From: an uncultured Acidimicrobiales bacterium
GTDB taxonomy: Bacteria; Actinomycetota; Acidimicrobiia; Acidimicrobiales; SZUA-35
Direction: 5' to 3'
Assembly: GCA_937922045.1 (NCBI GenBank)
Contig: CAKZXA010000113.1
Span: 1 to 39,141, forward strand
DNA: 39,141 nucleotides
Part shown: one piece after another, positions 33,596-39,141 of the stretch
Position numbering within the stretch: the stretch's first letter is position 1
How the letters are laid out: every line of letters starts with the position of its first letter
Translations under genes and position numbers: made by a program
The notes under the pieces: model-generated
The model's database searches: none
The model's input: only the letters and a program-made list of their open reading frames with translations
What the model was told of the DNA's origin: nothing

Positions 33596-33925
33596 TCAGC
33601 CAGCCGTTTCGGGTTCGACGACGATAGCGGTGCCGAAGGCCAGGAGCTCGGCTCCGCCACTGGTGACCATCGAGGTGGCGAACCGCGTCTGCACGATGGC
33701 GTTGGCCCCCAATTCCGTAGCCTCATCGATCATACGATCGAGAGCTTGTTCGCGAGCTTCGGCCAGAAGCTTGGTGTATTCGGAGATCTCGCCGCCAACG
33801 ATGTTGCGGCCAAGAGCCTTGATGTCGCGGCCAACATGGCGGGCCCTGACCGTGTTGCCACGGACGAGGCCGATCGTGCGGGTGGTGCGGTGGCCGGCGA
33901 CGGTTTCCGTTGTGGAGATGATCAT
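33596..33925 (-). CDS. YbjQ/UPF0145 (DUF74) protein
   Basis: ATG 33925 gives 109 residues, the normal family size, with GGAAGG about seven bases ahead. It overlaps the anti-sigma stop by 4 bp (ATGA). 'GLVRGNTVRARHVGRDIKAL' near residue 24, then 'GGEISEYTKLLAEAREQAL' and 'LGANAIVQTRFATSMV', is the YbjQ pattern. These proteins form pentameric rings with no settled role. Translation coupling to the anti-sigma factor suggests a part in the same stress response. Confidence 0.93.
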   Translation of the reverse strand: MIISTTETVAGHRTTRTIGLVRGNTVRARHVGRDIKALGRNIVGGEISEYTKLLAEAREQALDRMIDEATELGANAIVQTRFATSMVTSGGAELLAFGTAIVVEPETAG

Positions 33926-34365
33926 TTCTTTACCTTCCGGTAGGGGTCGTTCTTTTGGGTTTGTAGACGGTCGGCGAGGGCCGAGAGGACGATGAGGCCG
34001 AAGGCCAGCACGGCACCGAAGCCGAGCACGCCTTCCAGCCGGATTGGCTCGGCGTCGGTTGCGATCTGCCACACGGCGTAGACGATGACGCCAAGTGCCC
34101 AGGCGATGGCGAGGAGCCATCCCGAGTTGTGGAGAATCCTCGATGCCGTCGTGCGGGGTGTCTCGTCCCATTGGGTGTCTTTAGGCACGCTGAACGGTGT
34201 GGTCATGGTCGTCTCCTTCAGCTGGCGTAGGTCGTCGGCCACCTGCTTGCAATGGGCGCAGCTCTCGAGATGGAGTCGCACTCGTTGGGTGTCGCCCTGT
34301 GTTAGTTCGCCGTCGATGTAGCCCGAGATCAGGGCCTCGTCGAATGCATGCTCTGGTCCGCTCAT
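33922..34365 (-). CDS. Zinc-binding anti-sigma factor with two TM helices
   Basis: A 147-residue protein. The N-terminal 50 residues contain the ZAS-type motif H-x3-C-x2-C in 'HLESCAHCKQ', the zinc site used to hold the cognate sigma factor. An early His in 'EHAFDEALISGYIDGELT' may be the extra ligand. Two TM helices (~85-105 and ~112-132) follow, and the C-terminal tail is basic. It overlaps the sigma gene by 4 bp (34362-34365) and ybjQ by 4 bp. Zinc-site oxidation releasing sigma is known for related proteins and is only inferred here. Confidence 0.87.
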   Translation of the reverse strand: MSGPEHAFDEALISGYIDGELTQGDTQRVRLHLESCAHCKQVADDLRQLKETTMTTPFSVPKDTQWDETPRTTASRILHNSGWLLAIAWALGVIVYAVWQIATDAEPIRLEGVLGFGAVLAFGLIVLSALADRLQTQKNDPYRKVKK

Positions 34366-34976
34366 CGGTCGCTCCTCTCATCGTTGGTCTCGTCGTTGGT
34401 CAGCAGTGTTCGTAGGCTGGTGCGGGCGGCGTGCAGACGCGACATCACCGTTCCCTGAGGGATCGAAAGCACCTCAGCGATCTCGCTATACGAGAGCCCA
34501 TGAAAGTCACGCAGCACGAAGATCTCTCGTTGCGCATCGGAGAGCAGGGCTACAGATCGCCAGATCCGGCGCTGCAGCTCAGTCCGTTCGGCTTCGATCG
34601 CCGGATCGCCGGCGCTGTCGGTCGTATCGGCCGCTTCGGGGTGGCCCTGTTCGAGCCAAGCATCGATCGACTCGTGGCGACGGAGCTGATTCCGGCGAGC
34701 CAGGTCGCGGACTCGGTTGCGTACGATCTGGTAAAGCCAGGGCTCAATCGATCGGTTCTCGTCGAAGCGATCGAGGTTGCGGAAGAATTTCAGCACGCCG
34801 TCTTGGGCGATGTCGAGTGCTGCATCCCGGTCGCCGGCGAGCTGGAGGGCGAAGATAAAGGCAGCATGGCCTACTCGTTGGCCGAGGACCTCGCGAGCAC
34901 GCTGATCCCCGTCGCGGACCGAGGCCACGAGGGCTTGGTCTTCGCCCGGTTCGTGAGCGCTCATCGTGGTCATCAT
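34362..34976 (-). CDS. ECF RNA polymerase sigma factor
   Basis: About 204 residues from ATG 34976. In-frame ATGs at 34973 and 34964 are alternatives. Region 2 includes 'DAALDIAQDGVLKFFRNLDRFDENRSIEPWLYQIVRNRVRDLAR' in part, and region 4 includes 'LSDAQREIFVLRDFHGLSYSEIAEVL' in part with 'PQGTVMSRLHAAR' as the recognition helix. The C-terminal TNDETNDERSDR is written by a 12-bp duplication. It heads an operon with its anti-sigma factor, ybjQ and a sarcosine oxidase-like gene, and probably controls its own transcription. A 58-residue gene lies just upstream. Confidence 0.93.
   Translation of the reverse strand: MMTTMSAHEPGEDQALVASVRDGDQRAREVLGQRVGHAAFIFALQLAGDRDAALDIAQDGVLKFFRNLDRFDENRSIEPWLYQIVRNRVRDLARRNQLRRHESIDAWLEQGHPEAADTTDSAGDPAIEAERTELQRRIWRSVALLSDAQREIFVLRDFHGLSYSEIAEVLSIPQGTVMSRLHAARTSLRTLLTNDETNDERSDR
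34377..34400. repeat. 12-bp duplication in the 3' end of the sigma gene
   Basis: CTCATCGTTGGT and CTCGTCGTTGGT are adjacent, followed by a partial third copy. In the minus-strand gene they encode TNDE twice, near the C-terminus. This is the same habit of repeats at gene ends seen elsewhere in the window. Confidence 0.7.
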
Positions 34977-35033
34977 AGGTAGTAGTACGCATGAGCCAGC
35001 GTTCTATTCGGTCCGGAGCGAAGAAAGTTTGAG

Positions 35034-35210
35034 CTACTCGTTCGCGCTGGCGGTGCCATCGGCTTGGGCTAGGTACTCGTCGGTGAAAGCGGCGAACCGA
35101 CTGTGGAGTTCGATGGTGACCAGGCTCGTTGCCAACTCGGCGAGCTGGTTCACGTCTGCGGTGAGGGCCGGGACTTCGTCGAGCGGGCGAGCTTCGCGTT
35201 CGGCCGTCAT
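35034..35210 (-). CDS. Small hypothetical protein (58 aa) upstream of the sigma operon
   Basis: ATG 35210 to TAG 35034-35036. The product starts MTAEREARPLDEVPAL, is acidic, and reads as helices ('ADVNQLAELATSLVTIELHS' then 'RFAAFTDEYLAQADG'), with no TM or signal segment. The gene lies 57 bp upstream of the ECF sigma start in the same direction, so it may be its first gene or have its own promoter. I do not recognise a family. Composition and even amphipathic pattern favour a real gene over a chance frame. Confidence 0.55.
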   Translation of the reverse strand: MTAEREARPLDEVPALTADVNQLAELATSLVTIELHSRFAAFTDEYLAQADGTASANE

Positions 35211-35281
35211 GGCTGCCCCAGGCTGTGGGGTTCCGTTCGTTTAGCGGCGCTCACCGTTCGCCGGGATCTTGGAGGACGGGA

Positions 35282-35518
35282 TTGACGCCGTCTACATTAC
35301 GCGACGACGAAATCCGCGTATCGGTGGAGGCCTCGATCGCCGACGAACTACCCGAGATATCGGCGTTCGACAGCGTGCAGCACCTGTCGGACTTCTTCGA
35401 GGGCGGTTGCTTGGGCTACTCCGACGCCTTGAGCGGAGACCGCTATGAGGCCCCTGAACTTCGACTCGTCCTCTGTCCAAAGCCTCTCTATGGTGCTCAC
35501 CGATCTCCTTTGGTTTAG
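35282..35518 (+). CDS. Doubtful small protein between the sigma operon and the toxin gene
   Basis: An open frame from TTG 35282 (GTG 35225 also in frame) to TAG 35516-35518 encodes 78 residues. 'VSVEASIADELPEISAFDSVQHLSDFFEG' in part looks protein-like (alternating hydrophobic and acidic positions), but there is no ribosome site, family or conserved motif. It could be a gene remnant. Otherwise the ~310 bp from 35211 to 35523 show nothing I can name. Confidence 0.25.
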   Translation: MTPSTLRDDEIRVSVEASIADELPEISAFDSVQHLSDFFEGGCLGYSDALSGDRYEAPELRLVLCPKPLYGAHRSPLV

Positions 35519-35523
35519 TATCT

Positions 35524-35889
35524 CTAGGTCAAAATCTTCAGGTTGTTGAATGCAGTGAAGTCTTTGTGGTCGTTGGTCCAAACAGGGCACCCTAGCTCTA
35601 ATGCCATAAGAGCCACGTGTCCATCGACTACATCCTTTCCGTTGGTTCCGGACAGCAACAGACCGACGTGAACGGCGTCATGTCGGTCGATATCTCTGGC
35701 CCTCATGAGGCCAAGTAGCCGTCGCAGTTTGACCTGCTGTTGAGGTTTGCGCACGACTTGAGCGACGACACCGGTCGACACATGCAGTGCGACACCATCC
35801 TTTGCAAGTGCGATGATTCGGTTAGCCGTGACAGGCTTTCGTTCGGCGTCGATGAGGGGGCCAGCGTCTATAACGAGATGCCTCACCAT
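35524..35889 (-). CDS. PIN-domain toxin, VapC-like
   Basis: About 121 residues from ATG 35889. GTG 35886, overlapping the antitoxin TGA as GTGA, is equally likely. The PIN fold has the first catalytic Asp in 'HLVIDAGPLIDAE', 'GVVAQVVRKP' at the position where many relatives have Glu (Gln is common in the actinobacterial branch), Asp in 'DVVDGHVALMA' and Asp in 'WTNDHKDF'. It should be a Mg-dependent RNase acting on tRNA or rRNA. The target is unknown. The gene overlaps the antitoxin gene and is probably made in a fixed ratio with it. Confidence 0.82.
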   Translation of the reverse strand: MVRHLVIDAGPLIDAERKPVTANRIIALAKDGVALHVSTGVVAQVVRKPQQQVKLRRLLGLMRARDIDRHDAVHVGLLLSGTNGKDVVDGHVALMALELGCPVWTNDHKDFTAFNNLKILT

Positions 35890-36131
35890 TCGATCGCATC
35901 CACCCACGCTTGAGCTTCGCTAAGCTCATCTTCTGTCACGCCATAGTCGACGATGATCGACTCGACCCGTGCCTGTTTGGTCTCTTCGCCGTGAAGGCGG
36001 ATCAACGCTTCTCGGACGGCGCTCGCCTGAGATCCATAGGTCTCGGCCAGCTCGCTCAGTGCCGCCAACGAGAGTGTGTCGAGGTCAAACGTCTTCTTCG
36101 TCTTCGGGCTCACGGTCCAAGTGTAACCCAT
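35883..36131 (-). CDS. Antitoxin of the PIN toxin, ribbon-helix-helix type
   Basis: ATG 36131 gives 82 residues; longer upstream starts give a Pro/Arg-rich extension that looks random. The N-terminal 'KKTFDLDTLSLAALSELAE' then 'TYGSQASAVREALIRLHGEE' is a plausible ribbon-helix-helix (strand, helix, turn, helix). The acidic C-terminus 'DYGVTEDELSEAQAWVDAIEW' would wrap and block the toxin. It is upstream of and overlapping the PIN gene. An inverted repeat overlaps its start codon, the position expected for autoregulation. Confidence 0.72.
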   Translation of the reverse strand: MGYTWTVSPKTKKTFDLDTLSLAALSELAETYGSQASAVREALIRLHGEETKQARVESIIVDYGVTEDELSEAQAWVDAIEW

Positions 36132-36144
36132 ACTTGCGTATGGG
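36127..36144. promoter_or_regulatory. Palindromic operator over the antitoxin start codon
   Basis: CCCATACTTGCGTATGGG is a perfect 7-bp inverted repeat with a TTGC centre. It contains the antitoxin ATG (minus strand, 36129-36131) and the bases just before it. Binding by the antitoxin or toxin-antitoxin complex would block transcription or translation of the pair. Confidence 0.6.
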
Positions 36145-36261
36145 TCGCAGCGTCGTCCCTGGCCGACCAGCACTCGCCCTGCTGTTGGTCGAAGGTGTGG
36201 GTTGAGGCGGGGCCCTAGAGTGATCACTCCGGACATCCAACGATTAGAGGCCTTTCTCATC

Positions 36262-37197
36262 ATGACGACGACAGCACCGGTCACCGACTGGAACGTTCAG
36301 CAACTCGATGACTTGAGCGGCAAGCGTTACCTCATCACCGGCGGTAACTCAGGGATCGGGTACGAAGCGGCGGCACATCTCCGTCGGGCGAACGCTGATG
36401 TGTTCATTGCATCGCGGTCAGCCTCGAAAGGCTCAGAGGCTGCGGTTCGCCTCTCCCAGATAACCGGCGGGGGAGCGGTAGAAATCATCAACCTCGACCT
36501 GGCCAGCCTTGACTCGGTGCGGGACGCCAACGACGAAATCCGACGCCACACCGACGGGCTCGACGCGGTGATCAACAACGCTGGCATCATGCAAACACCT
36601 CAACAGCAAACCGCCGACGGGTTCGAGCTGCAGTTCGGAACGAACCACCTTGGTCACTTCATGTTGAACCATCTGATCTTTGACCTGGTTGCGGCGCGTT
36701 CGGGTCGGATCGTGCCGGTGAGCTCGATCGCTCACCTCCGAGCCCCGGGCATCAACTTCGACGACCCGATGCACGCCAACGACTATTCAGCTACCACGGT
36801 CTACAGCCACAGCAAGCTGGCGAACATCATGTATGGCCTTGAGCTCGCTCGGCGGCTCGACGCCGCCGCGTCCAACGTGATTTGCGCGACCGCTCACCCC
36901 GGGTACTCGGCCACCAACCTTCAGAGCACCGGGCCGACCGGATTCTTCAAACTGCTTTACAAGGTGTCGAATCGCCTCATGGCGCAGTCGGCGGCTGATG
37001 GCGCAGTGCCTGAGGTTCTCGCCGCGGCTGGCAACGAGGCGCGAAACGGCGCCTACTACGGGCCGACCAAACGTGGCGATACCCAGGGCCCCGTCGGCGA
37101 AAGCCGCATCTCTGACGTGGCCAAGAACACCCATGACGCCAGCCGTCTCTGGACGCTTAGTGAGGAACTCCTCGGGATCGAGTGGACAATCAGCTGA
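36262..37197 (+). CDS. Short-chain dehydrogenase/reductase, retinol dehydrogenase-like
   Basis: A 311-residue protein from ATG 36262. The NAD(P)-binding motif is 'YLITGGNSGIGYEAA', 'NNAGIM' is the structural motif, Ser of 'VPVSSIAH' and 'YSHSKLAN' form the catalytic Ser-Tyr-Lys set, and 'HPGY' follows. An Arg/Ser after the second strand ('ASRSASKG') favours NADP. It fits the long-chain retinol/WWOX-like SDR branch, with the substrate (alcohol or ketone) unknown. No ribosome site is evident. It is divergent from the toxin-antitoxin pair and followed by a long inverted repeat. Confidence 0.88.
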   Translation: MTTTAPVTDWNVQQLDDLSGKRYLITGGNSGIGYEAAAHLRRANADVFIASRSASKGSEAAVRLSQITGGGAVEIINLDLASLDSVRDANDEIRRHTDGLDAVINNAGIMQTPQQQTADGFELQFGTNHLGHFMLNHLIFDLVAARSGRIVPVSSIAHLRAPGINFDDPMHANDYSATTVYSHSKLANIMYGLELARRLDAAASNVICATAHPGYSATNLQSTGPTGFFKLLYKVSNRLMAQSAADGAVPEVLAAAGNEARNGAYYGPTKRGDTQGPVGESRISDVAKNTHDASRLWTLSEELLGIEWTIS

Positions 37198-37214
37198 CCG
37201 AGGGGGCTGGACGA

Positions 37215-37248
37215 ACCACAGAGTCTACTAATAGATAGACTCTGTGGT
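37215..37248. terminator. 13-bp perfect inverted repeat, terminator or operator
   Basis: ACCACAGAGTCTA (37215-37227) is the exact reverse complement of TAGACTCTGTGGT (37236-37248), with an 8-base loop CTAATAGA. It begins 17 bp after the SDR stop, so it can serve as a terminator, but there is no U-tract and it also sits just ahead of the amine oxidase frame. An operator role cannot be excluded. Confidence 0.7.
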
Positions 37249-38429
37249 ATGCTTCGACTATCGAAACCTCTAGTTCGCGGCCGAAGAAGGTTCCACCTAG
37301 TACCGACACCGGCACCAGCACCGTCGATGTCGATGTCGATGTCGATGTCGATGTCGATGCCGTCATCGTCGGCGCTGGTGTCGCCGGGTTGGTCGCCGCT
37401 AGCCGACTGATCGAAGGCGGGCTCGATGTCGCTGTCGTTGAAAGCAGGAGCCGCGTCGGTGGTCGACTTTTCTCCCAATCCAGCCAGGGGTTGGGACTCG
37501 ACCTGGGTGCGACCTGGTTCTGGTCTGGTGAAGACAGGGTGCAAGGGCTTATCGCCGAACTCGGGCTTCGCACCCACCAGCAACATCTCAGCGGTGATGC
37601 CCTCTTCCACCAGCCTGAGAGCGCTCAGCGCCTCGACGGCAACCCGATCGATGTTGCGGCAGGCCGCTTCACCGACGGCGCACAGAGTCTCGCGCTGGCG
37701 CTGGCCGCCAGCCTTCCCGGTGGTGTCATCCGCTTGGAGTGCCCGGCCCACGGCATCGATGACGACGAACACGGCAGCCTCTCGGTAAGCGTCGGCGGCA
37801 AGGCTGGAGCCGAGTCGATCACCGCTCGACATGTGGTGCTGGCCCTGCCTCCCGCCCTTGCACTCCATCGGATTTCGTTTCGCCCTGGCCTGCCCGATCG
37901 GCTTGTTGGCCTCGCGGCAGCGACGCCGGTCTGGATGGGCGCAATCGCCAAAGTCGTGGTCGTCTACCCAAAGCCGTTCTGGCGCTCGGCAGGCCTCTCG
38001 GGCGCCGCCATCAGCCACGTAGGCCCCATGCGCGAGGTGCACGACATGAGTGGCCCGGATGGTTCGCCCGCCGCCCTCTTCGGCTTTGTGCCTCTCCAAG
38101 GCCGACCAGCCCCGCCAACGGAGGCAGAGATCCTGGTCCAGCTCGTCAACCTTTTCGGTTCTGATGCGGCTGATCCTACGAACCTCTGGATCGCCGATTG
38201 GCGAGCGGACGAAGACACCTCGCCCCCAAACGTCGAAGCGCTCACCGCCTACCAGACCTTCGGTCACGGGCTCTATCAGCAACCGGCCATGGACGGTCGG
38301 CTCCACTGGGCCTCCACCGAGACGGCCACGGTTAACCCCGGCCACATCGAGGGTGCGATCGTGGCAGCCGAGCGAGCAGTGAGCGCCGTAACGAGCAGTA
38401 GTAGCCAGCCAACCTCTGGAGAACCTTGA
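37239..38429 (+). CDS. Flavin monoamine oxidase-like protein lacking an ordinary start codon
   Basis: The frame is open from 37239 to TGA 38427-38429. The FAD motif 'VIVGAGVAGLVAASRLIEGG' begins at 37362 and is followed by 'VVESRSRVGGRLFSQ', 'GLDLGATWFW', 'LALPPALALHRISF' and a C-terminal 'GRLHWASTETA', the typical amine oxidase pattern. Between the upstream in-frame TAG (37236) and that motif there is no ATG, GTG or TTG. The first TTG, at 37389, would cut off the FAD-binding loop. Possible explanations are a CTG start at 37242, a frameshift (ATG 37249 lies in the next frame), or pseudogenisation. Six GTCGAT repeats encode VDVDVDVDVDVD just before the motif. Coordinates give the open frame, not a proven start. 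Confidence 0.7.
   Translation, partial: TLWYASTIETSSSRPKKVPPSTDTGTSTVDVDVDVDVDVDAVIVGAGVAGLVAASRLIEGGLDVAVVESRSRVGGRLFSQSSQGLGLDLGATWFWSGEDRVQGLIAELGLRTHQQHLSGDALFHQPESAQRLDGNPIDVAAGRFTDGAQSLALALAASLPGGVIRLECPAHGIDDDEHGSLSVSVGGKAGAESITARHVVLALPPALALHRISFRPGLPDRLVGLAAATPVWMGAIAKVVVVYPKPFWRSAGLSGAAISHVGPMREVHDMSGPDGSPAALFGFVPLQGRPAPPTEAEILVQLVNLFGSDAADPTNLWIADWRADEDTSPPNVEALTAYQTFGHGLYQQPAMDGRLHWASTETATVNPGHIEGAIVAAERAVSAVTSSSSQPTSGEP
37323..37358 (+). repeat. Hexanucleotide repeat (GTCGAT) x6 in the amine oxidase N-terminus
   Basis: Six perfect GTCGAT units encode Val-Asp x6 immediately ahead of the FAD motif. Gain or loss of a unit keeps the frame but changes the length of an acidic N-terminal tail. 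In the +1 frame the same repeat reads Ser-Met. Confidence 0.95.
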
Positions 38430-38962
38430 TGACTGCAACCCTTCAACAACTTCTCGTCGAATACGACCGAGCCCTGGCCTACACGGCGGAGCTTGTCGAC
38501 GATCTCACGTCGGACGAGATCAACTGGCGGGCCGATGAGCAGTCGAGCGCCATCGGCTGGCATCTCGGCCACCAGCCTGCGGTCGCTCACTACATGGTGC
38601 GCAACCTCACCGCGGCCGAGGCTCGGTTGGATCCCGAGCTCGACGAGTTGATGGATTCGGCGACCGAAGAAAGCCAGCGAGGCGCCCTGCCCGCTCTCGA
38701 CCGATTGTTTGACTACCGAGGCGCTGTTGCTGAACGGGTGCATTTCCGCATCGACAACATCGCAAGGGGAAAGGTTGGCGCCCCGGCCCAGTTAGCCCTG
38801 ATCGCCAACACGTTGTTGACCGCCGTCGTCAACCATGAGTACCAGCACAGCAAGTGGATCAGCGAGGTGCGTCAGGATGTGCACGGCAAGGCATCGCCCG
38901 ACACCCCGCACTCCGATCTGCTAACCGTCGTCGACGGCTACCTGATGGTCAACGTGGGTTAG
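38429..38962 (+). CDS. DinB/DUF664-family metal-binding protein
   Basis: A four-helix protein of 177 residues from ATG 38429; GGAG at 38417 gives normal spacing, and TTG 38426 is an alternative. The start shares one base with the amine oxidase stop, so they are coupled. The metal ligands are His in 'GWHLGHQPAVAHY' and in 'VVNHEYQHSKWI'. DinB-like proteins are often thiol-dependent S-transferases (bacillithiol or mycothiol) or structural relatives. A mycothiol role would suit an actinomycete but is not shown. Confidence 0.82.
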   Translation: MTATLQQLLVEYDRALAYTAELVDDLTSDEINWRADEQSSAIGWHLGHQPAVAHYMVRNLTAAEARLDPELDELMDSATEESQRGALPALDRLFDYRGAVAERVHFRIDNIARGKVGAPAQLALIANTLLTAVVNHEYQHSKWISEVRQDVHGKASPDTPHSDLLTVVDGYLMVNVG

Positions 38963-39019
38963 CGTCTCCCGCTGCGATCCGCAGTCAGATTCATAATGTT
39001 ACAGAACGAAAGATTCGCC

Positions 39020-39033
39020 GGTTCGTGCGAACC
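39020..39033. promoter_or_regulatory. Palindromic site upstream of the last gene
   Basis: GGTTCGTGCGAACC is an inverted repeat of 6-bp arms around TG, in the 174-bp gap after the DinB gene. TAATGTTAC at about 38993-39001 may be part of a promoter. It is weak evidence for an operator. Confidence 0.3.
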
Positions 39034-39136
39034 CAGCACCCGAACCAAGCGTTGTATTCATCGAAGCCGACAATCTTGTTCCCGCGTCGCCAGCCGTGGC
39101 GGGAGCAGGATGCCCACGGTGACGGAGGACATCTTC

Positions 39137-39141
39137 ATGAC
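39137..39141 (+). CDS. Start of a gene running off the window
   Basis: ATG 39137 follows GGAGGA (39124-39129) by seven bases, the best-placed ribosome site in this part of the window. Only the first five bases are visible, so nothing can be said of the product. Confidence 0.5.

Noticed and set aside
33589-33726. N-terminal extension of the sarcosine oxidase-like protein
   Set aside because: It runs through ybjQ in another frame and gives Arg/Ser/Pro-rich nonsense; TTG 33588 after the ybjQ stop is consistent with the family start.
33926-34171. N-terminal extension of the YbjQ protein
   Set aside because: It overlaps the anti-sigma gene and is Arg-rich shadow sequence; ATG 33925 with a ribosome site gives the family length.
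14103-34995. 16-mer TAGTAGTACG(T/C)ATGAG at 14103 and 34980, seen as a possible shared promoter motif
   Set aside because: One mismatch in 16 bases is expected several times by chance in a 39-kb window; no other support.
37056-38438. 460-codon minus-strand frame opposite the amine oxidase and SDR
   Set aside because: It is antisense to two genes with clear motifs; it contains a run of Ile-Asp from the hexanucleotide repeat and shows no domain.

Overview
The window is GC-rich, gene-dense bacterial chromosome, most likely from an actinomycete. Pointers are the DUF222/HNH endonuclease under an actinobacterial-type SOS box, a stand-alone LigD-type polymerase, the HTTM operon, and frequent GTG/TTG starts and ATGA/GTGA overlaps. 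A lineage such as Acidimicrobiia is plausible, but no rRNA or other strong marker is present, so placement below phylum is a guess.

Layout. 1-2.4 kb: the tail of an IS110-family transposase, an SOS-controlled DUF222/HNH gene and an Ogt-type alkyltransferase. 2.4-11.7 kb: three MFS transporters, an ATPase, a flavin reductase-like/aminotransferase pair, an FMN reductase and the SelO AMPylase. 11.8-19.9 kb: a DUF3237 protein, LigD-type polymerase, a YugP zinc peptidase, a large GAF-GAF-PAS-GGDEF-EAL protein, a SixA phosphatase/hotdog pair, a TauE-like exporter with an operator-like palindrome, and a peptidoglycan amidase. 20-23.5 kb: three translationally coupled genes (one-TM protein, HTTM membrane protein, large secreted protein) laid out like sdpA-sdpB-sdpC. 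This is the best candidate for an undescribed system. 23.7-25.5 kb: a DUF1203 protein and RtcB RNA ligase.

25.6-28.06 kb is a decayed island in tRNA-Gly(CCC): the intact tRNA at one end, an exact 42-bp copy of its 3' part at the other, and between them a broken tyrosine integrase, a broken GrpB gene and an intact Fic protein. Just beyond lies a scarred zone: a frameshifted GNAT gene and an ECF sigma N-terminus abutting a Thr-rich exported domain. 29.5-32.4 kb is an overlapping operon of CDP-alcohol phosphatidyltransferase, TVP38/VTT protein and a MerA-like flavoprotein. 32.4-35.0 kb, minus strand, is an ECF sigma, zinc anti-sigma, YbjQ, sarcosine oxidase-like operon, preceded by an unannotated 58-residue gene. 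35.5-36.1 kb is a VapBC-like toxin-antitoxin pair with a palindrome over the antitoxin start. 36.2-39.1 kb: an SDR, an amine oxidase whose frame lacks a normal start codon, a DinB-family protein and the first codons of another gene.

A theme across the window is short tandem repeats, mostly 12-15 bp, at gene ends, in intergenic gaps and inside a few genes. Many units contain GGTG, and every locus has its own unit.
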